Assembly: GCF_033958435.1 (NCBI RefSeq)
Contig: NC_134137.1
Span: 240,234,501-240,298,500, forward strand
Direction: 5' to 3'
Length of the DNA: 64,000 bases
DNA from: Carettochelys insculpta
Lineage: Eukaryota > Chordata > Testudines > Carettochelyidae
Shown: positions 23,056 to 36,300 of the stretch, one piece after another
Numbering within the stretch: the first letter of the stretch is position 1
Layout of the letters: the number at the start of each line of letters is the position of its first letter
Notes under the pieces: generated by a model
What the model was told of the DNA's origin: nothing
Seen by the model: only the letters and a program-made list of their open reading frames with translations
Databases searched by the model: none
Position numbers and translations under genes: made by a program

Positions 23056-23625
23056 TAAGAGTTAGGATGACTAAATTTGATATACAGCTTCCTGTTATCA
23101 TAACTTAAAGTAAGGAAAGAGTTTGGTTGTGCCAGGAAAATGGGCTGTGCCTGGAATTGGATAGCTCCTCATAAAGTGGAAAGGGAAGGTTCTGCTATAT
23201 AATGACTACAAGAGGACAGCAAGGGATACAGGATGGACAGCAAGGACAGCTGTACTGTACGTTGATCACAGGGGTGCAGTGAGGTAAAGCAGGATAAGGG
23301 TTTGGTTGTGCCAGGAAAATGGGATGAGCCTGGAATTGGATTGCTTCTCATAAATCTATCCAGAAAAGAGACAGAATCATCAGGCAGGTGAAGGGGTTGG
23401 CTCAGTGTGTGCACCTCTCTCCTGGCTCTGCCTGCTATACCTACAGCAGCCTAGCAGAGGTGCTTCTCATCTGGCCTCAAGCTGCAGTGAGAGAGAGCTG
23501 GGGTAGTTCTCTCTCCACAGGGCAACCTGTCAGACCCACCCCTGGAACCCCTCAGACTCAGACCCACCCCAGAGCAACAAAAATTAATTGAGTAAAGGAC
23601 CCAAGCAATGCTGCATATATATCCT

Positions 23626-23960
23626 ACAGGTTGAACGTCTCTAGTCTGGCACCCTCGGAACCTGACTGGTGCCGAACCTGACAATTTGCTGAACCACAAG
23701 AAGTCAATATTGTCCAGCAACATTACCAACACTTATCACTGCTTACTGGACTCTTAGGAGACATTTAGGGATAAATTAGAGCTAATAACAGCACTGAACA
23801 CTGAGAGCCAGGACTGGTGGCTGGAAACAATCTTTATGAGACCACAGGAAACTTGTCCACACCCATAAGTGGACATCCAGCTACTTACAATCATGCCAGA
23901 CCAGAGAGTTTCCTCCTGTAATAACGTATATTTAACAAGTTTAGTACAGGATATGCTAAT
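23626..23960 (+). mobile_element. Tigger-like (pogo) MITE, partial
   Basis: CTACAGGTTGAACGTCTCTAG at the left is nearly the same as the left end of the element at 55312 (CTACAGGTTGAACCTCTCTG). The body shares AGCAGTGAT and CTTACTGG-type words in reverse. The right end is not clear. Confidence 0.4.
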
Positions 23961-24139
23961 CACACAGATGTAGGCGAATTCCTGCCTATGTCTGATAATT
24001 CCTGGGTGAGGAAACACAGGCCTCCAATAAGATGAAGGATTCTGAGTGTGCTCCTATCATCTTACAGAGAAGTGAATATATCTGCGGATTCAGCTTGACT
24101 TTCTGTATCCTACATAAAAGCCTGTAAGCAGAACACAAG

Positions 24140-24685
24140 GGCTGTGTCTACACTGAGACAAAACTTCGAAAGGGCCACGCAAATGGACATTTCGAAGATT
24201 ACTAATGAGGTCCTGAAATGTATATTCAGTGCCTCATTAGCATGCTGCCAGCTACAGCTCTTTGAAATTGCCATATTTTGCTGCCGCACAGCTCATCCAG
24301 ATGGGGGTCCTTTTCGAAAGGACCCTGCCAACTTCGAAATCCCCTTATTCCTATCAGCAGTTTTTAGTAAGTCAGTCTGCATACGGTACAAGGGAAAATA
24401 AAATTGTATTGACAATTTTTGCTATAAAAATAAATTGGTTTCCATTTGCTAGAGGTTTTCCTCAAGCAGCAGATAGGAATAAGGGGATTTTGAAGTTGGT
24501 GGGGTCCTTTCAAAAGGACCCCCATCTGGATGAGCCATGCGGCACCCAAATGCAGCAATTTCGAAGAGCCGCAGCCAGCGGCATGCTAATGAGGCGCTGA
24601 ATATGCATTTCAGTGCTCATTAGTAGTCTTTGAAATGGCCATTTGCATATCCATTTTGAAGTTTTGTTTCAGTATCGACATAGCC
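24140..24685. mobile_element. MITE family C copy 1, palindromic
   Basis: Begins GGCTGTGTCTACACTGAG and ends TCGACATAGCC, with the triplet AAG on both sides (24137-24139 and 24686-24688). The arms are inverted copies of each other: GGGGGTCCTTTTCGAAAGGACCC, then CGAAATCCCCTTATTCCTATC on the left, and the reverse set on the right. About 100 bp of AT-rich sequence (24360-24470) sits between the arms where copy 2 at 61275 has only about 6 bp. No coding capacity. Confidence 0.7.
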
Positions 24686-24688
24686 AAG

Positions 24689-26005
24689 GAGTTTAAACTA
24701 AAAATACTTGCTAGGAAATAAATCCAGACCAGTACACCATTTTCTTTGAAAATTACCTTTGTGCTATGCTGTTAATTCAATACTCACCAGCCAATTCTCG
24801 TCTAGCAAAGTCTTAGAACAAATCTTGGAGAAAGAGATAAGTGGAATTAGAGTGGAAAATGATGGTATTCCAAGATCTCCATGAAGTTATATTGTACACA
24901 TTGTAGGCTAAGCCACCCTTGGTTTTAACTCTAAGGAAGTCAAGGGAGCTGTTTTAAGCATGAATTGATCCCTGATCAATTCATGCCTAATACTATCAAC
25001 TGATGTATGAAAATCACAATCAACTGTGATTAGTTATGTGAGAAAAAATTATCTAAAAATGCCAAACCAAGTGAAACTTCACTAATTTAGGATCTGAACC
25101 TAAAAACAAGTGCGATAGACTTCCATACAAATCATTGTGTGGGTTGCTAAATTTCAGTCAACATCCTTTTCCGTTCTAGCAACTATTCTGCAGAATGTAA
25201 TGACAGAACTTTGTGAAAAAGATCACATATTAAGTCTTCTGTGTTTACCAACCTAAACTATATTTTCACTAGGAAAGTCTCAGTGAGAGGGTGTATGTGC
25301 AAGGCTTCCGTAATGCCACAATAACATATAACATCCAAAACACGAGACTTAAAATGTTTACCATCCAAAATCACTTTCTGTTGAATAGGGGCAGGTAGGA
25401 CAGGATTTTCTGATCTTGGTTCCATTTGACCTTCTGGCAGGCCTTAGCCTTACAACACTGTCCATCAGTCCAAACAGAGGGTGAACATTTGTGCTGTTTT
25501 GGTTGGGACAGTCCCCTTTTTAAGCACTGTTCTGGTTGTCCTGGATTTTGGCAAAAGCGGGCATTTGTTGCTCTTTTTAATTTGGTCAGTTAGCAAGAAC
25601 AAATAGGACAAATGCTTACTTTTGTCAAGAAACTCAGGTGTTGGAGGTTAGCAGCCCCATGCCCAGGGCAAAGACAGGGGGTCAGGCAGAGCTCAAATGT
25701 GCAGTGATGCCAGCCACAGTCTCACCTGTGTGGGGCAGACAGAACTTATGAAAGCAGTGACCCCAGCCTCATGGGGTGGGAGACGAGAGGGTCAAACAAG
25801 TAGGTCAGGCCACCCTGCATGTATCCCATGTTTTCATTGGGAACAATGGTCACTATATCCAGACTCCTGTCAAAGGACTCTCCTTTCTGTGCCATCTGTC
25901 ATCAATGGATTCTTGTTTCCAGCCACATCTGTCTACTCAGTCATTGTTACCTTTTTTAGGCTAACAATAATTTTTCTTAGTAAAACTCAGAAGTCAGGAG
26001 ATTTG
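24689..26005. other. Intergenic, no gene seen
   Basis: No exon was recognised between the MITE and the putative end of the NOBOX transcript. Confidence 0.4.
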
Positions 26006-26009
26006 CAAA

Positions 26010-27006
26010 AAGCACAGACCAGAAACTTTTATTGATTGAAACTTCACTGCTTCTTTACTCAGCAGGAGAACAATCATGGCAACAACAAAAATCCCAAAAG
26101 AAACAAAAAAGCACTTTCATTGCAAATAATATACTGTTTTTCTCTGTTTCTCTCAAAGTGCAGTGTATAATAATAAATAATAATGATAGTAATAAGAACA
26201 TCCTTTCCTCTTAGTTTCTTTCAAAGTGCAGAGTCAGTTTGTATTCTCTTCGTCATCTGAAAAAAAAATTATATAAGACCAATCTCAGAACACCCTGTGG
26301 AAAAAAGTCATCCAGAACTAGAGCTGCTCCAGACTTTTTAAAATTTCAAAATTTTGTCATTCCAAAATTAGAAATGAACATCCCTGAAAAAAACCAAGCA
26401 AACAAACAAACCCAAGAAAATGTCAGATGACCTTTCCCCCTGGATTTCTGACCAATTATAAAGTCAGTCCACTTTTTAAATTTAAACATTTTTACTGGCC
26501 AGAAAAACCCAGTAGGATAGAATTCACCTTTGCACTCTCTCAGGACCTACCTTCCTCTGACCCTTATCTGGACTACCCCCAGGTGCAGTCACATATCACT
26601 ACCAGAGACTAGACCAAACTGGGAAGCCCAGCTGTGGGCCACCACCTCTACAGAGGTTCTCACTCAGGCACAGATCCAATTTCAGAACCCCAGTCAGGAA
26701 AACATCAAGAAATGGAGTGGGAGGGAGGACATACAGACATAGGACTGAATTCACATCACTTTTCATCTACAAGACCACCCCAGGGCAGCTGCCCCATATT
26801 CCCAGCCACAGAACGATCACAGATTCTGCATCTAGTATAATTTCCCTGTGCCTCTGGAAACCTTTCTGAGACAGCAACCCAGGGGCGGCCATCCATCCCA
26901 CCTACCCACCACAGCTCTGGTCTCACATGTCTATCCAGGGAGTTCTGCCTGTCTCAGAAATTCTTTCCTCATCCTCTCTTCCCCACTGCAAACACCAGGA
27001 GGCCTG
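26010..27006 (-). other. NOBOX: Putative NOBOX 3' UTR
   Basis: Sequence following the NOBOX stop codon on the minus strand. The first convincing AATAAA signal in that direction is at 26033-26028 (TTTATT on the plus strand). The length of about 1 kb and the end point are inferred from this signal only. Candidates further downstream were not ruled out. Confidence 0.4.
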
Positions 27007-27368
27007 TCAATTACCGGTAGCACTTTCCTCATCCTTGACTACGTTGCTGCTGCTGCTGCTCTCTGGGTCCTCTCTTTCAGCTGCGGCCATCTGCGGCTGG
27101 TGGTTCTGATAGGAAGTTTGGTCCAGTGCTGGCACTGCCCTTTGTTTTTCAGCAACCAACCTTGAGCCTGATACTCCCCCTCGGGGCAGCTGGAGGAAAC
27201 AGGGTGTGGGCTGCATACCAGGGTTCTGAGCGTAGGGAACCTGCTCTGCTGAGTAATGTCCTGCAGCAGTGCTGGAAAATGGCATTCGAGAGCAAAGCTG
27301 ATTGGAGAATGGAGGTCCCTGCATGTAGAAATCATTCCAGGGAACAGCCTGGTAGGCCGCGATACCCC
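27007..27368 (-). CDS. NOBOX: NOBOX exon 9 (last coding exon)
   Basis: Acceptor: a long T-run then GTAG before GGGGTATC. Two bases complete the codon begun in exon 8 (phase 1). The exon codes 119 residues, starting [18 protein letters not shown] and ending [11 protein letters not shown] before TGA at 27009-27007. It is rich in Pro, Gln and Ser, with a five-Ser run before the acidic C-terminus, consistent with a transactivation-type tail. Confidence 0.85.
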
Positions 27369-30300
27369 CTACAAAAAAAAAAGCAGAGAAGTCGGAAGAG
27401 CAAAGGCAAGTGGAATAATACACTTAGATAGCGTCACTCAACAGAGGATTTTCCAAGTGATTTATCTGCAAAAACTGAGTACTATAAAATTGCCCTTGTC
27501 AGAGAGTCCAAACTAAAAATGCAGTATTTCTGGGAGCACAGTCAGATGTGTTCAATGCAAGGCAACTCTGCAGAAATACATACCTAAAGTAGTGCAGTAA
27601 AGGAAAGGTTAACTTTGGGGTATGCAGTATAGTAAATATTCTTATGCAATACAAACTGAACAGGAGGGCAAAACTGAGGAGCAGCAGGACTAAAATGCGA
27701 TTCTAATCTGAAGAGTAGCTATGTAAAATGGCCCTCTGACTCTTGTGCACCAAGAGTCTCTTCCTCTTGTGCACCATCAACAGAAATGGTCATGGTTCTG
27801 CAAACACCTCTGCCCACACTTCTCTTTCTGCATGGGAATTGAATGGGACTGTTCACTTGCTTAAAGATGGGTGTAAATATTTTCATGGTCAGGGCTGAGA
27901 TTCCCATTGTTTACAGCTGAAGAGAAGGGAAACATTTGGCGTGAAGAACCTTAATTATTCATGATGATGTATAGAATAGTAGGAACCCAGCCTAGTCCTC
28001 AAATCTCAGACTGAGTTTGCATAGCTGCCAGTTTAAAAAAAGAAACATCTCATTTTATAAAAAAACAACAAGAAGTCCTGTGGCACCTTACAGACTAACA
28101 GATATTTTGGAGCATGAGCTTTCGTAGGCAAAGACCCGCTTCATCAGAAGCATGAATGGCGGGCAGGATTCAGAGGAGGATTAAAAGAGGGAGTCTCGGT
28201 AAAGGGAAGGGCCACAGCTGACAAGGTGTATTCAGTCAGGGGGTATATGGCCCATTGTCAGTTGCAAATGTGGATGGGTGAACATCAAGAGCCGAGAAAC
28301 TTCTTTTGTAATGGGCCAGCCACTACCAGTCACTGTTCAATCCTTGGTTGATGGAGTCAAATTTGCAAATGAATTGCAGCTCAGAAATTTCTTTTTGCAT
28401 TATATTTCTGAAATTTCTTTGTTGTAGGACTGCTACTTTTAAATCTGCTACTGAGTGTCCAGGGAGATGGAGGTGCTCTCCTATAGGTTTTTGTATGTTA
28501 CCGTTACTGATGTCTGATTTATGTCCATTTATTCTTTTACGTAGGGACTGTCCAGTTTGGCCAATGTAAATTGCAGTGGGGCATTGCTGGCACATTTTAT
28601 ATTAATATATGTGCAGGTGAAAGAGTCCCTGATGGTGTGGTTGATGTTAGGCCCTGTAATGATATCGCTGGTGTAGATATGTGAGCAGAGTTGGCAGTGA
28701 GGTTTGTTGCAGGGATTGGTTCCAACTTTAGAGTTACTCTGTTGTGGTCTACAGTGGCTGGTGAGAATTTGTTTAAGGCTGGCCGGCTGTCTGCAGGTGA
28801 GGACAGGCCTGCCTCCCAAGGTCTGTGAGAGTGAAGTATCGTTGTCCAGGATGGGTTGTAGATCAATGATGATGCGCTGGAGAGGCGTTAGCTGGGGGCT
28901 GTATGTGATGGCGAGTGGTGTTCTCTTGTTTTCCTTGTTGGGCCTGGCTTGTAGCATGTGACTTCAGGGTACACCTCTGGCTCTGTCAATCTGTTTCTCC
29001 ACTCCCTTAGTAGGGTATTGTAGTTTCAGGAAAGCTTGGTAAAGGTATTGTAGATGTTTGTCTCTGTCTGATGGATTGAAGCAAATGCAGTTGTACCTTA
29101 GTGCCTGGGTGTACACAATGGATCGTGTAGTGTGCTCTGGATGGAAGCTGGAGGCATATGGGTAAGCACAGTGGTCCGTGGGTTTTTGGTATAGGGTGGT
29201 ATTTATGTGACCATCACTTTAATTTGCATAGCAGTGTCCAGGAACTGGATCTTTTGTGTGGATTGGTCCAGGCTGAGGTTGATGGTGGGGTGGAAACTGT
29301 TGAAATCACAATGGAACTCTTCAAGAGCCTCTTTCCCATGGGTCCAGATGATGAAGATGTCATCAATGTAGTGCAAGTAGGAGGAGGGGCACTAGGGGAT
29401 AAGAGCTGAGGAAGCGTTGTTCCAGGTCAGCCATAAAAATGTTGGCATACTGTGGGGCCATGCAGGTGCCCATAGCAGTGCCACTGATTTGAAGGTATAA
29501 ATTGTCCTCAAATCTGAAATAGTTGTGGGAGAGGACAAAGTTACAAAGCTCCGCCACCATCTGTGCCTCGGTCTCATCAGGGATAATGTTCCTAACAGCT
29601 TGAAGTCCATCATCCTGTGGGATATTGGTGTAAAGGGCCTGTACATCCATGGTGGCCAGGATGGGGTTTTCAGGAAGGTCACCAATGAACTGTAGTTTCC
29701 TAAGGAAGTTGGTGGTATATCAAAGAAAGCTGGGAGCACATATCCAGACAATGCTGTAGTGAGAGTGCCAATGCCTTGTTTTACGGGTCAACTGATCAGG
29801 TTTGATAGGGAAATCACTTAAACAAATAAAGTGTGAGCCCAAAGATGCCATTTTGACAAACCTCCATTTCAGAGAACAATTATTTGAAGTAATATAACCA
29901 TGGCCATAAATCAAATCAATATCAGTGTCATGCTACATGAAAATTGACTTGAGAATATGAATATGCATAACTCAAATGTTTTTAACAAAATACATCATGT
30001 AACATCTATTTTAAAGTTACAACCTTCTGTATATTATATTTCTGTACATGTATAATTCTTGTATGTGAAGTGAAAAATATGAAGCATTAATCTGTTTATA
30101 ATTCTAAAGGTATTAATGAGGGCCATTAGTGATATGTCGGAAACATGATGGCTAGATACTCAAACCAACATCTGTGAATGGCTTTGCTTTTCCTGTAAGC
30201 CCAAAGTGTGGTTGGTCCTGTAAAGACATGTGAACAGGCCACCTAGCACTGGAACACATTTTGGATCTTGTACTTTTCCACTCAAAGTGAAAAAAATTTG

Positions 30301-33300
30301 AACTGAACACAAAGAATTCCCACTTGGGCAAGGGGGTATGAAGATGAGAAACCAAACAATAGAGGGGAGTGACCAGTTGCCAGGAGACCCCCACTTACCT
30401 CCCAAGATGCCTGCTGAAAACATTGAAGACTGAACAGGGGGAAGGACTGGGCCCAAGCTAGGCGGCTGCCTAGCTTGTGAAAAAGACATTTAGAACAACT
30501 GTTGGGCTAAGAATTTGCATGTACCAAGTTTGTTAGTATATTAGGTTTAACTGGTGTGCTTTGCTTATTTTGACTTAACAACTCACTTTGATCTGTTTTC
30601 ACTTGCAATCCCTTGCATTCCACTTTTTATATTCAATAAAAACACATTTGCTTATTAAACAAAATAATTACGTAAATAATTGTTACCTGGGGGGGGAGGT
30701 ATCAGGAAGAGATGGGAACAACTATGGGAAGCTATTTATAATACTGCAATATCTACCTTTGGGAAGAAGACAGTCAAGTCTGCAGATTGGTTTGAAGCCC
30801 ACACTGAAGTGCTGATGCCCCTGATTGAGAAGAAGAGACAGGCACTGGCTGCATACAGGTCCTCTCCCAGTGAGGTGAACCTGCAGGCGCTCTGGTCTGC
30901 TCGGAGTCAAGTGCAGCAGGTTGCTCGGCGGTGTGCCAATGATTACTGGCTCCAACTCTGCTCCAAGATTCAGCAGGCTGCAGACACTGGTAACACGCGA
31001 GGAATGTACAATGGGATCAAGCAGGCCATAGGTCCATCACAAAGAAAGACTGCCCCGCTTAAGTCGGCCAAAGGCTAGGTCTTGAAGGACGGAACCAAGC
31101 AGATGGAACGCTGGGTGAACACTACTCACAGTTGTATGCCAGAGAGACCATAGTTACAGAGAGAGCCCTGAATGCTATCGAGCCTCTGCCCACCATGACT
31201 GAACTCAATGCTGAGCCCAACTTGGAGGAACTCAGCGACGCGCTAAAAGCACTCTCTTCTGGAAAAGCCCCAGGGAAAGATGGTATTCCCTCAGAAATCC
31301 TCAAATGCGCCAATGGTACCCTAGTTTCAGGGCTGCATGGAATACTTTGCCAATGCTGGAGAGAAGGCAGCATACCGCAAGATATGAGGGATGCTAACAT
31401 CGTTACTGTCTACAAGAACAAGGGTGACAAAAGTGATTGTAAAGACTATCGCTACATCTCCCTTCTCAGTACCGTGGGGAAGCTATTTGCACGTGTTGTT
31501 CTGAAGAGGCTCAATGTTCTTGCGGAGAGAGTCTACCCTGAGTCTCAGTGTGGGTTCAGAGCTGAACAGTCCACCATAGACATGGTTTTCTCTGTTAGGC
31601 AACTACAAGAAAAATGCAGGGAGCAGAACAAACCTCTGTATATTGCCTTCATCGACCTGACCAAGGCATTTGACCTCGTCAGCAGAAAAGGTCTGTTCTC
31701 GATTCTGGCTAAGATCGGCTGTCCCCCAACTCTGCTCAGCATTATTAGGGCCTTCCATGAAGGCATGAAGGGGACAGTCGTATACGACGGATCCACACCC
31801 GAACCCTTTGAGATTCTCAGCCGAGTGAAGCAGGGGCGTGTGCTGGCTCCAACACTGTTCGGCATCTTCTTTGCAGTTTTCCTCAAATATGCCTTCGGAA
31901 CTGCTACAGAGGGCATCTCTCTCTGCACGAGAATGGACGGGAACCTCTTCAAACTGTTGAGGCTTAGAGTGAAGACCAAGGTGCTTACGAAGCGTCTAAG
32001 GGAGTTCCTGTTTGCTGATGATTCAGCTATTGCTGCTCACACTCAGCAGGAACTGCAGTCACTCATAACTCACTGTGCGGATGCATGTATGGAATTTGGC
32101 CTCATAATCAGCTTAAAGAAGACCCAGGTGATGGGCCAAAATGTGGGTAATGAGCCATCTATCAACGTGCTAGACTACGAACTGGAAGTCCTCCATGAGT
32201 TCATGTACCTAGGCTCGACGATCTTGGACAACTTGTCACTTGATATTGAGATCAACAAGCGCATTGGAAAAGCCGCCACAACATTCTCCAGGCTGACGAA
32301 GACAGTATGGGCTAACAATAAGCTCACTGTACACACCAAGGTGCAGGTCTACACAGCCTGTGTTTTGAGCACACTGCTGTATGCCAGTGAAACATGGCCT
32401 TTGCGCTCAAAACAAGAGCAGCGGCTCAATACATTCCACATGCGCTGCCTTAGGCGCATAGTCGGTATCTCATGGCAGGACAAGGTCCCCAGTAGCGCAG
32501 TGCTTGAGAGGGCAGGCACCGCCTCCATGCTCACCCTTCTCAAACAGAGGCGTATGCGCTGGCTGGGCCATGTCTCACACATGACGGATGGCCAAATACC
32601 GAAGGACCTCCTCTTCGGCGAACTGGCGTCTGGAACGAGGCCGAAAGGGTGACCTAAATTGCGCTAAAAGGACACATGCAAGCGTGACCTCAGCGCTCTA
32701 TCAGTGTGAACACCTGGCATTCGTGTGCCTCAGACAGGCATGCCTGGAAACAGGGAGTGAAGGAAGCTCTTGTAATGTATGAAACTACCTTGGTGAAGGA
32801 AGCGGAAGACAGGAGAACCCTCAGGAAGATCCATGCCCGTGATACCAGAGCGCCATCTGCCTACTGCTGCTCACAGTGCGGAAAGGACTGCCACTCCCGG
32901 ATTGGATTGCACAGCCACAGAAGACGCTGCTCGAATCAGTCCAACTGGGGCGGAAACCCATGATCCCTCAGGATCGAAGGATGCCTACTACTAGGAGGGG
33001 AGGAATCACTGTGCATCTCTCTCTTTCACTGAGAGTGAACATCTTATGAGCTTTCTCTGTGTAAAACTTCTATACAGAGTAAGATGGATTTATTTCAGAT
33101 TTTGGTCCCTTTGGAGAGCTATGCCCCTAAATGCTGTCAAGGCCCGATAGCTGAGCCCTCCCAGAGCTGAGCTAGTTCAACATCTGTGTTGGTTTGCAGA
33201 GGGGCTGTTGCCCTAAATCTGTCTCTTCGCTGGGGGAGAGCAGTGCTTCTTTTCTTGTTCCTGGTTAGTGAGTCAAACTGATGCATATTTTTGCCCTTCA

Positions 33301-36300
33301 TTAAACCAATTAGTACCCCAGAGTGGTTGGGGGATCCCAGTTGATTTGGGGGCACTCACCTGAGCTCCCAGCAGGCTGTTGTAACAGGATCTGTCCCCCT
33401 ACGTGGTGCTGTAAATACCCTCGTGAGGCACTTGCTGCTCCGTAGGTCACAACACCACTATTGCCAGCCAAAGTGAAGAAAGCTGGGTTGGATTCGTTGG
33501 GGGTCGTAGGTGTGAGGCGGACACTGGGCAACACATTGCTGGCAAGAGGGACTGAGAGGTGGTGGAACTGGGAGAGCTGGTGCTGTTGGGGATACTGGGG
33601 CAGCTGGTAGGTTCCAGGCTGGTTATTGTAGTGATAATATGGGGTCTCAAGGTTAGCGGTGGGCTCCAACTGTTCAGGGTAATTGCAGGAAGTTGGTGAG
33701 CTGACGCTGTGGAGAGAAACAGTTCACAGGCTGGAAGGTGAAGAGCCATTAAAGCAACATGTGCTGAAAACAACTGTTGAACCAGCCCCTGTCTCCCAAC
33801 TCCCAGCTGATACCTACACCACCTCTCCAACTCCCAGGCACAGGGCAAGAGCAGATAAGGACATGTCAGCAGATCTGAAGTTGAGGCAATGGGGTGGCAT
33901 CTTTATACTCAAGTTTCCCATCCTCCATGCACATTCCAATCCCCCTGTATCCTCTCCCTCACGGATTACCACTCTCTGCACTTCAAATCCCAACTTTCCC
34001 ACACACCTATGAATTCCAACCACATTCTCTCAAGAGATCTCCCTTTCCTTATGTTTAGCCCCCAGCCTCCATAATTTCAGGTGGATGCTCTTTCCCTTTC
34101 CTTTTCCCTTAGTATCCCCTCTTTGCATGAACAACCCAACCCTAGCTTTCTGTCCTCTAGCATTCTCCCACGCTCTCAGTTTTCCCCATCCCAACCCCTC
34201 TAAAGTTTGCTTTCCACATCTTTCTCGTAGAAAGCTCATTGCCCATACCCTTGACTCTGGAGGCTGTAAGCAAGGACCTCTCTGGAGCTGCTGTCCTGAC
34301 TGGATGGGCTGCTTTCACTGTTGGGAGTGTCCAGCATCAGTGGAACAATGTGATTGTTTGGGTTGAAGGTCATATTGAGAGGGAGGCTGGCCCTGCGAAT
34401 TGGTGGAGGGCTGGGAATTGAGGGGAAGCACTCCATCCTGCTGGAACCAAAGCTGCCCTGAGATAGTGCCTTTGTCTGACCTGCCTCGCCACACGTCACC
34501 ATGCCAGTTACCGAGGAGACTACAATGGAAGAAAGCAAGAGATTGTGTCATATACAGGTCAAATGGAGACAGCAAAAGGTGTGATAGACCTGGGGGAAGC
34601 AGGACAGCAAGGCAAGGCGGAGGGCCGGGATAAAGAATGCAAGGGGATGGATAAGGTGGTGGGAGAGAAAAAGGACTGGACTGCGAACAATAGAGATAAT
34701 AAACAAAAGCATTATTGCATTTAGCTCAGTTTACCACAAGTCTCTTGGAGCTGAGTGACTGGAAACATACCAGTGGTATCATTCTGACTGACACAGAACA
34801 GTCACTTACACAAAATGTGTGCTACTCAACACAGAGTTCTCTGGGACACAAATTCTTGCTCTGAAAAGTATTAACAACCTCAACTAGGCCAACATGTTGC
34901 TCATCAGTGCTATCAGATTCCAGAACACTGCGAAGAATGAGCATTATCCACAGCCAGCCTGGAAAAGGCTCCAAACATAATGTTATTTCAACCACATTCT
35001 CTTTTGTTTTAACTCTTCATTTCACTCCATGGCTGCAAGAATACACATTAATTCTCATGGCTCAGTTATGCCTTTTAAGCATAGCCCTGTATTGGAGCAG
35101 TGCACAAACTCCTTACACAGTCTTAATGGCTCTGAGGGGCTACAGAACTTAAAAACCTACCATGTCCACCAATTCGTTGCTGTTCTTTATTCTTTCATTG
35201 GACTGTCTCTTTGGGTTTTGGGACTGAGCCCTGAGAACATGCATACAGAATTTTGCAGAACTGGCCAGTTCTCTCTCATTGTAGACTTGGAAAGGCCGTC
35301 TTCAGTATTAGAAATGGACTCTTTCTATCACAGAACCAATTAAATGGTGTGAGCAAATGCACACATTAAGACTTTTCTTCACTCTTTGCAGTAGCTACCA
35401 TAACAAAGGCCTGATATTCAAAGCACCAGGAGCCCAAGGCCACATGCAGAACTGTATATTGCAACTAAATATGCCTAATTTGCTTGTGCAATTGCTACAG
35501 TCAGGCATTTACACACATACTGATCATCTATTACTTGCACAAACAACTACCTGTTTTGCTCACACAATGACTACAATTAGGCACACAATTATACATGTAT
35601 ACAAACCATCCTCTATTAAGAAAGGCAAGTATTACATTTCCAGAGGGCATTCTCTAATGGCTCAAATCGGCAGTTAGCTGTCAGATTACTTTCACTTACT
35701 GAGATAATATGTTCAAATAATATGTCTATTATTTAGAAACCACTTTTGCCTTTTAATTGATTGACTTTGTCAATCATCTGTTTAGTCTTTTAATTCAGTT
35801 CCATTATTCTGGATTTAATCCTACCCAAGTTCTATCTCTCTCTTCCAACTTTTCTTTGCATCTTCTAATGACACCCAGTGGTGGCACCACACGTTTAACT
35901 TGATCCAATTTGGTTGGCAAGTTGACTTCGTCAAGAAGAAAGCTGATGTAAAAACACGATTTATTTTTTGTTCCACTTGTTTTTTATTCTCATTCACTGA
36001 ACAGTCAGTTCTGCCAATGCTTTATTTAAAAGCACTGCACAGTTGCAGTGTCAAATTGTGGTTCTTTTCTGAAAACAGATATTGGGAAAAATGGCTTCTT
36101 CTTCCTGACCAGACCAGTTTTCTGGGTGCTTTCAGACTGATATCTGCTACCTTTAGTGAACAAAAATAGGTGTTCACTGCTTTTTGCTCCTGTGAGCCCT
36201 CTAGAACTAACACAGCTAACACGAACACAGGGGGCACAGGATTCTGTTTCAGCAGGTACATCCAGCAATTAAACAGTCAACTGTATTTCCAATCATGATG

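Noticed and set aside
26847..27165. Plus-strand frame with a Leu-rich stretch opposite NOBOX exon 9
   Set aside because: It is the antisense shadow of the Ser/Gln-rich NOBOX C-terminus.
31132..32652. 506-codon frame as a host gene
   Set aside because: It is reverse transcriptase of an RTE-like LINE lying antisense in a NOBOX intron.
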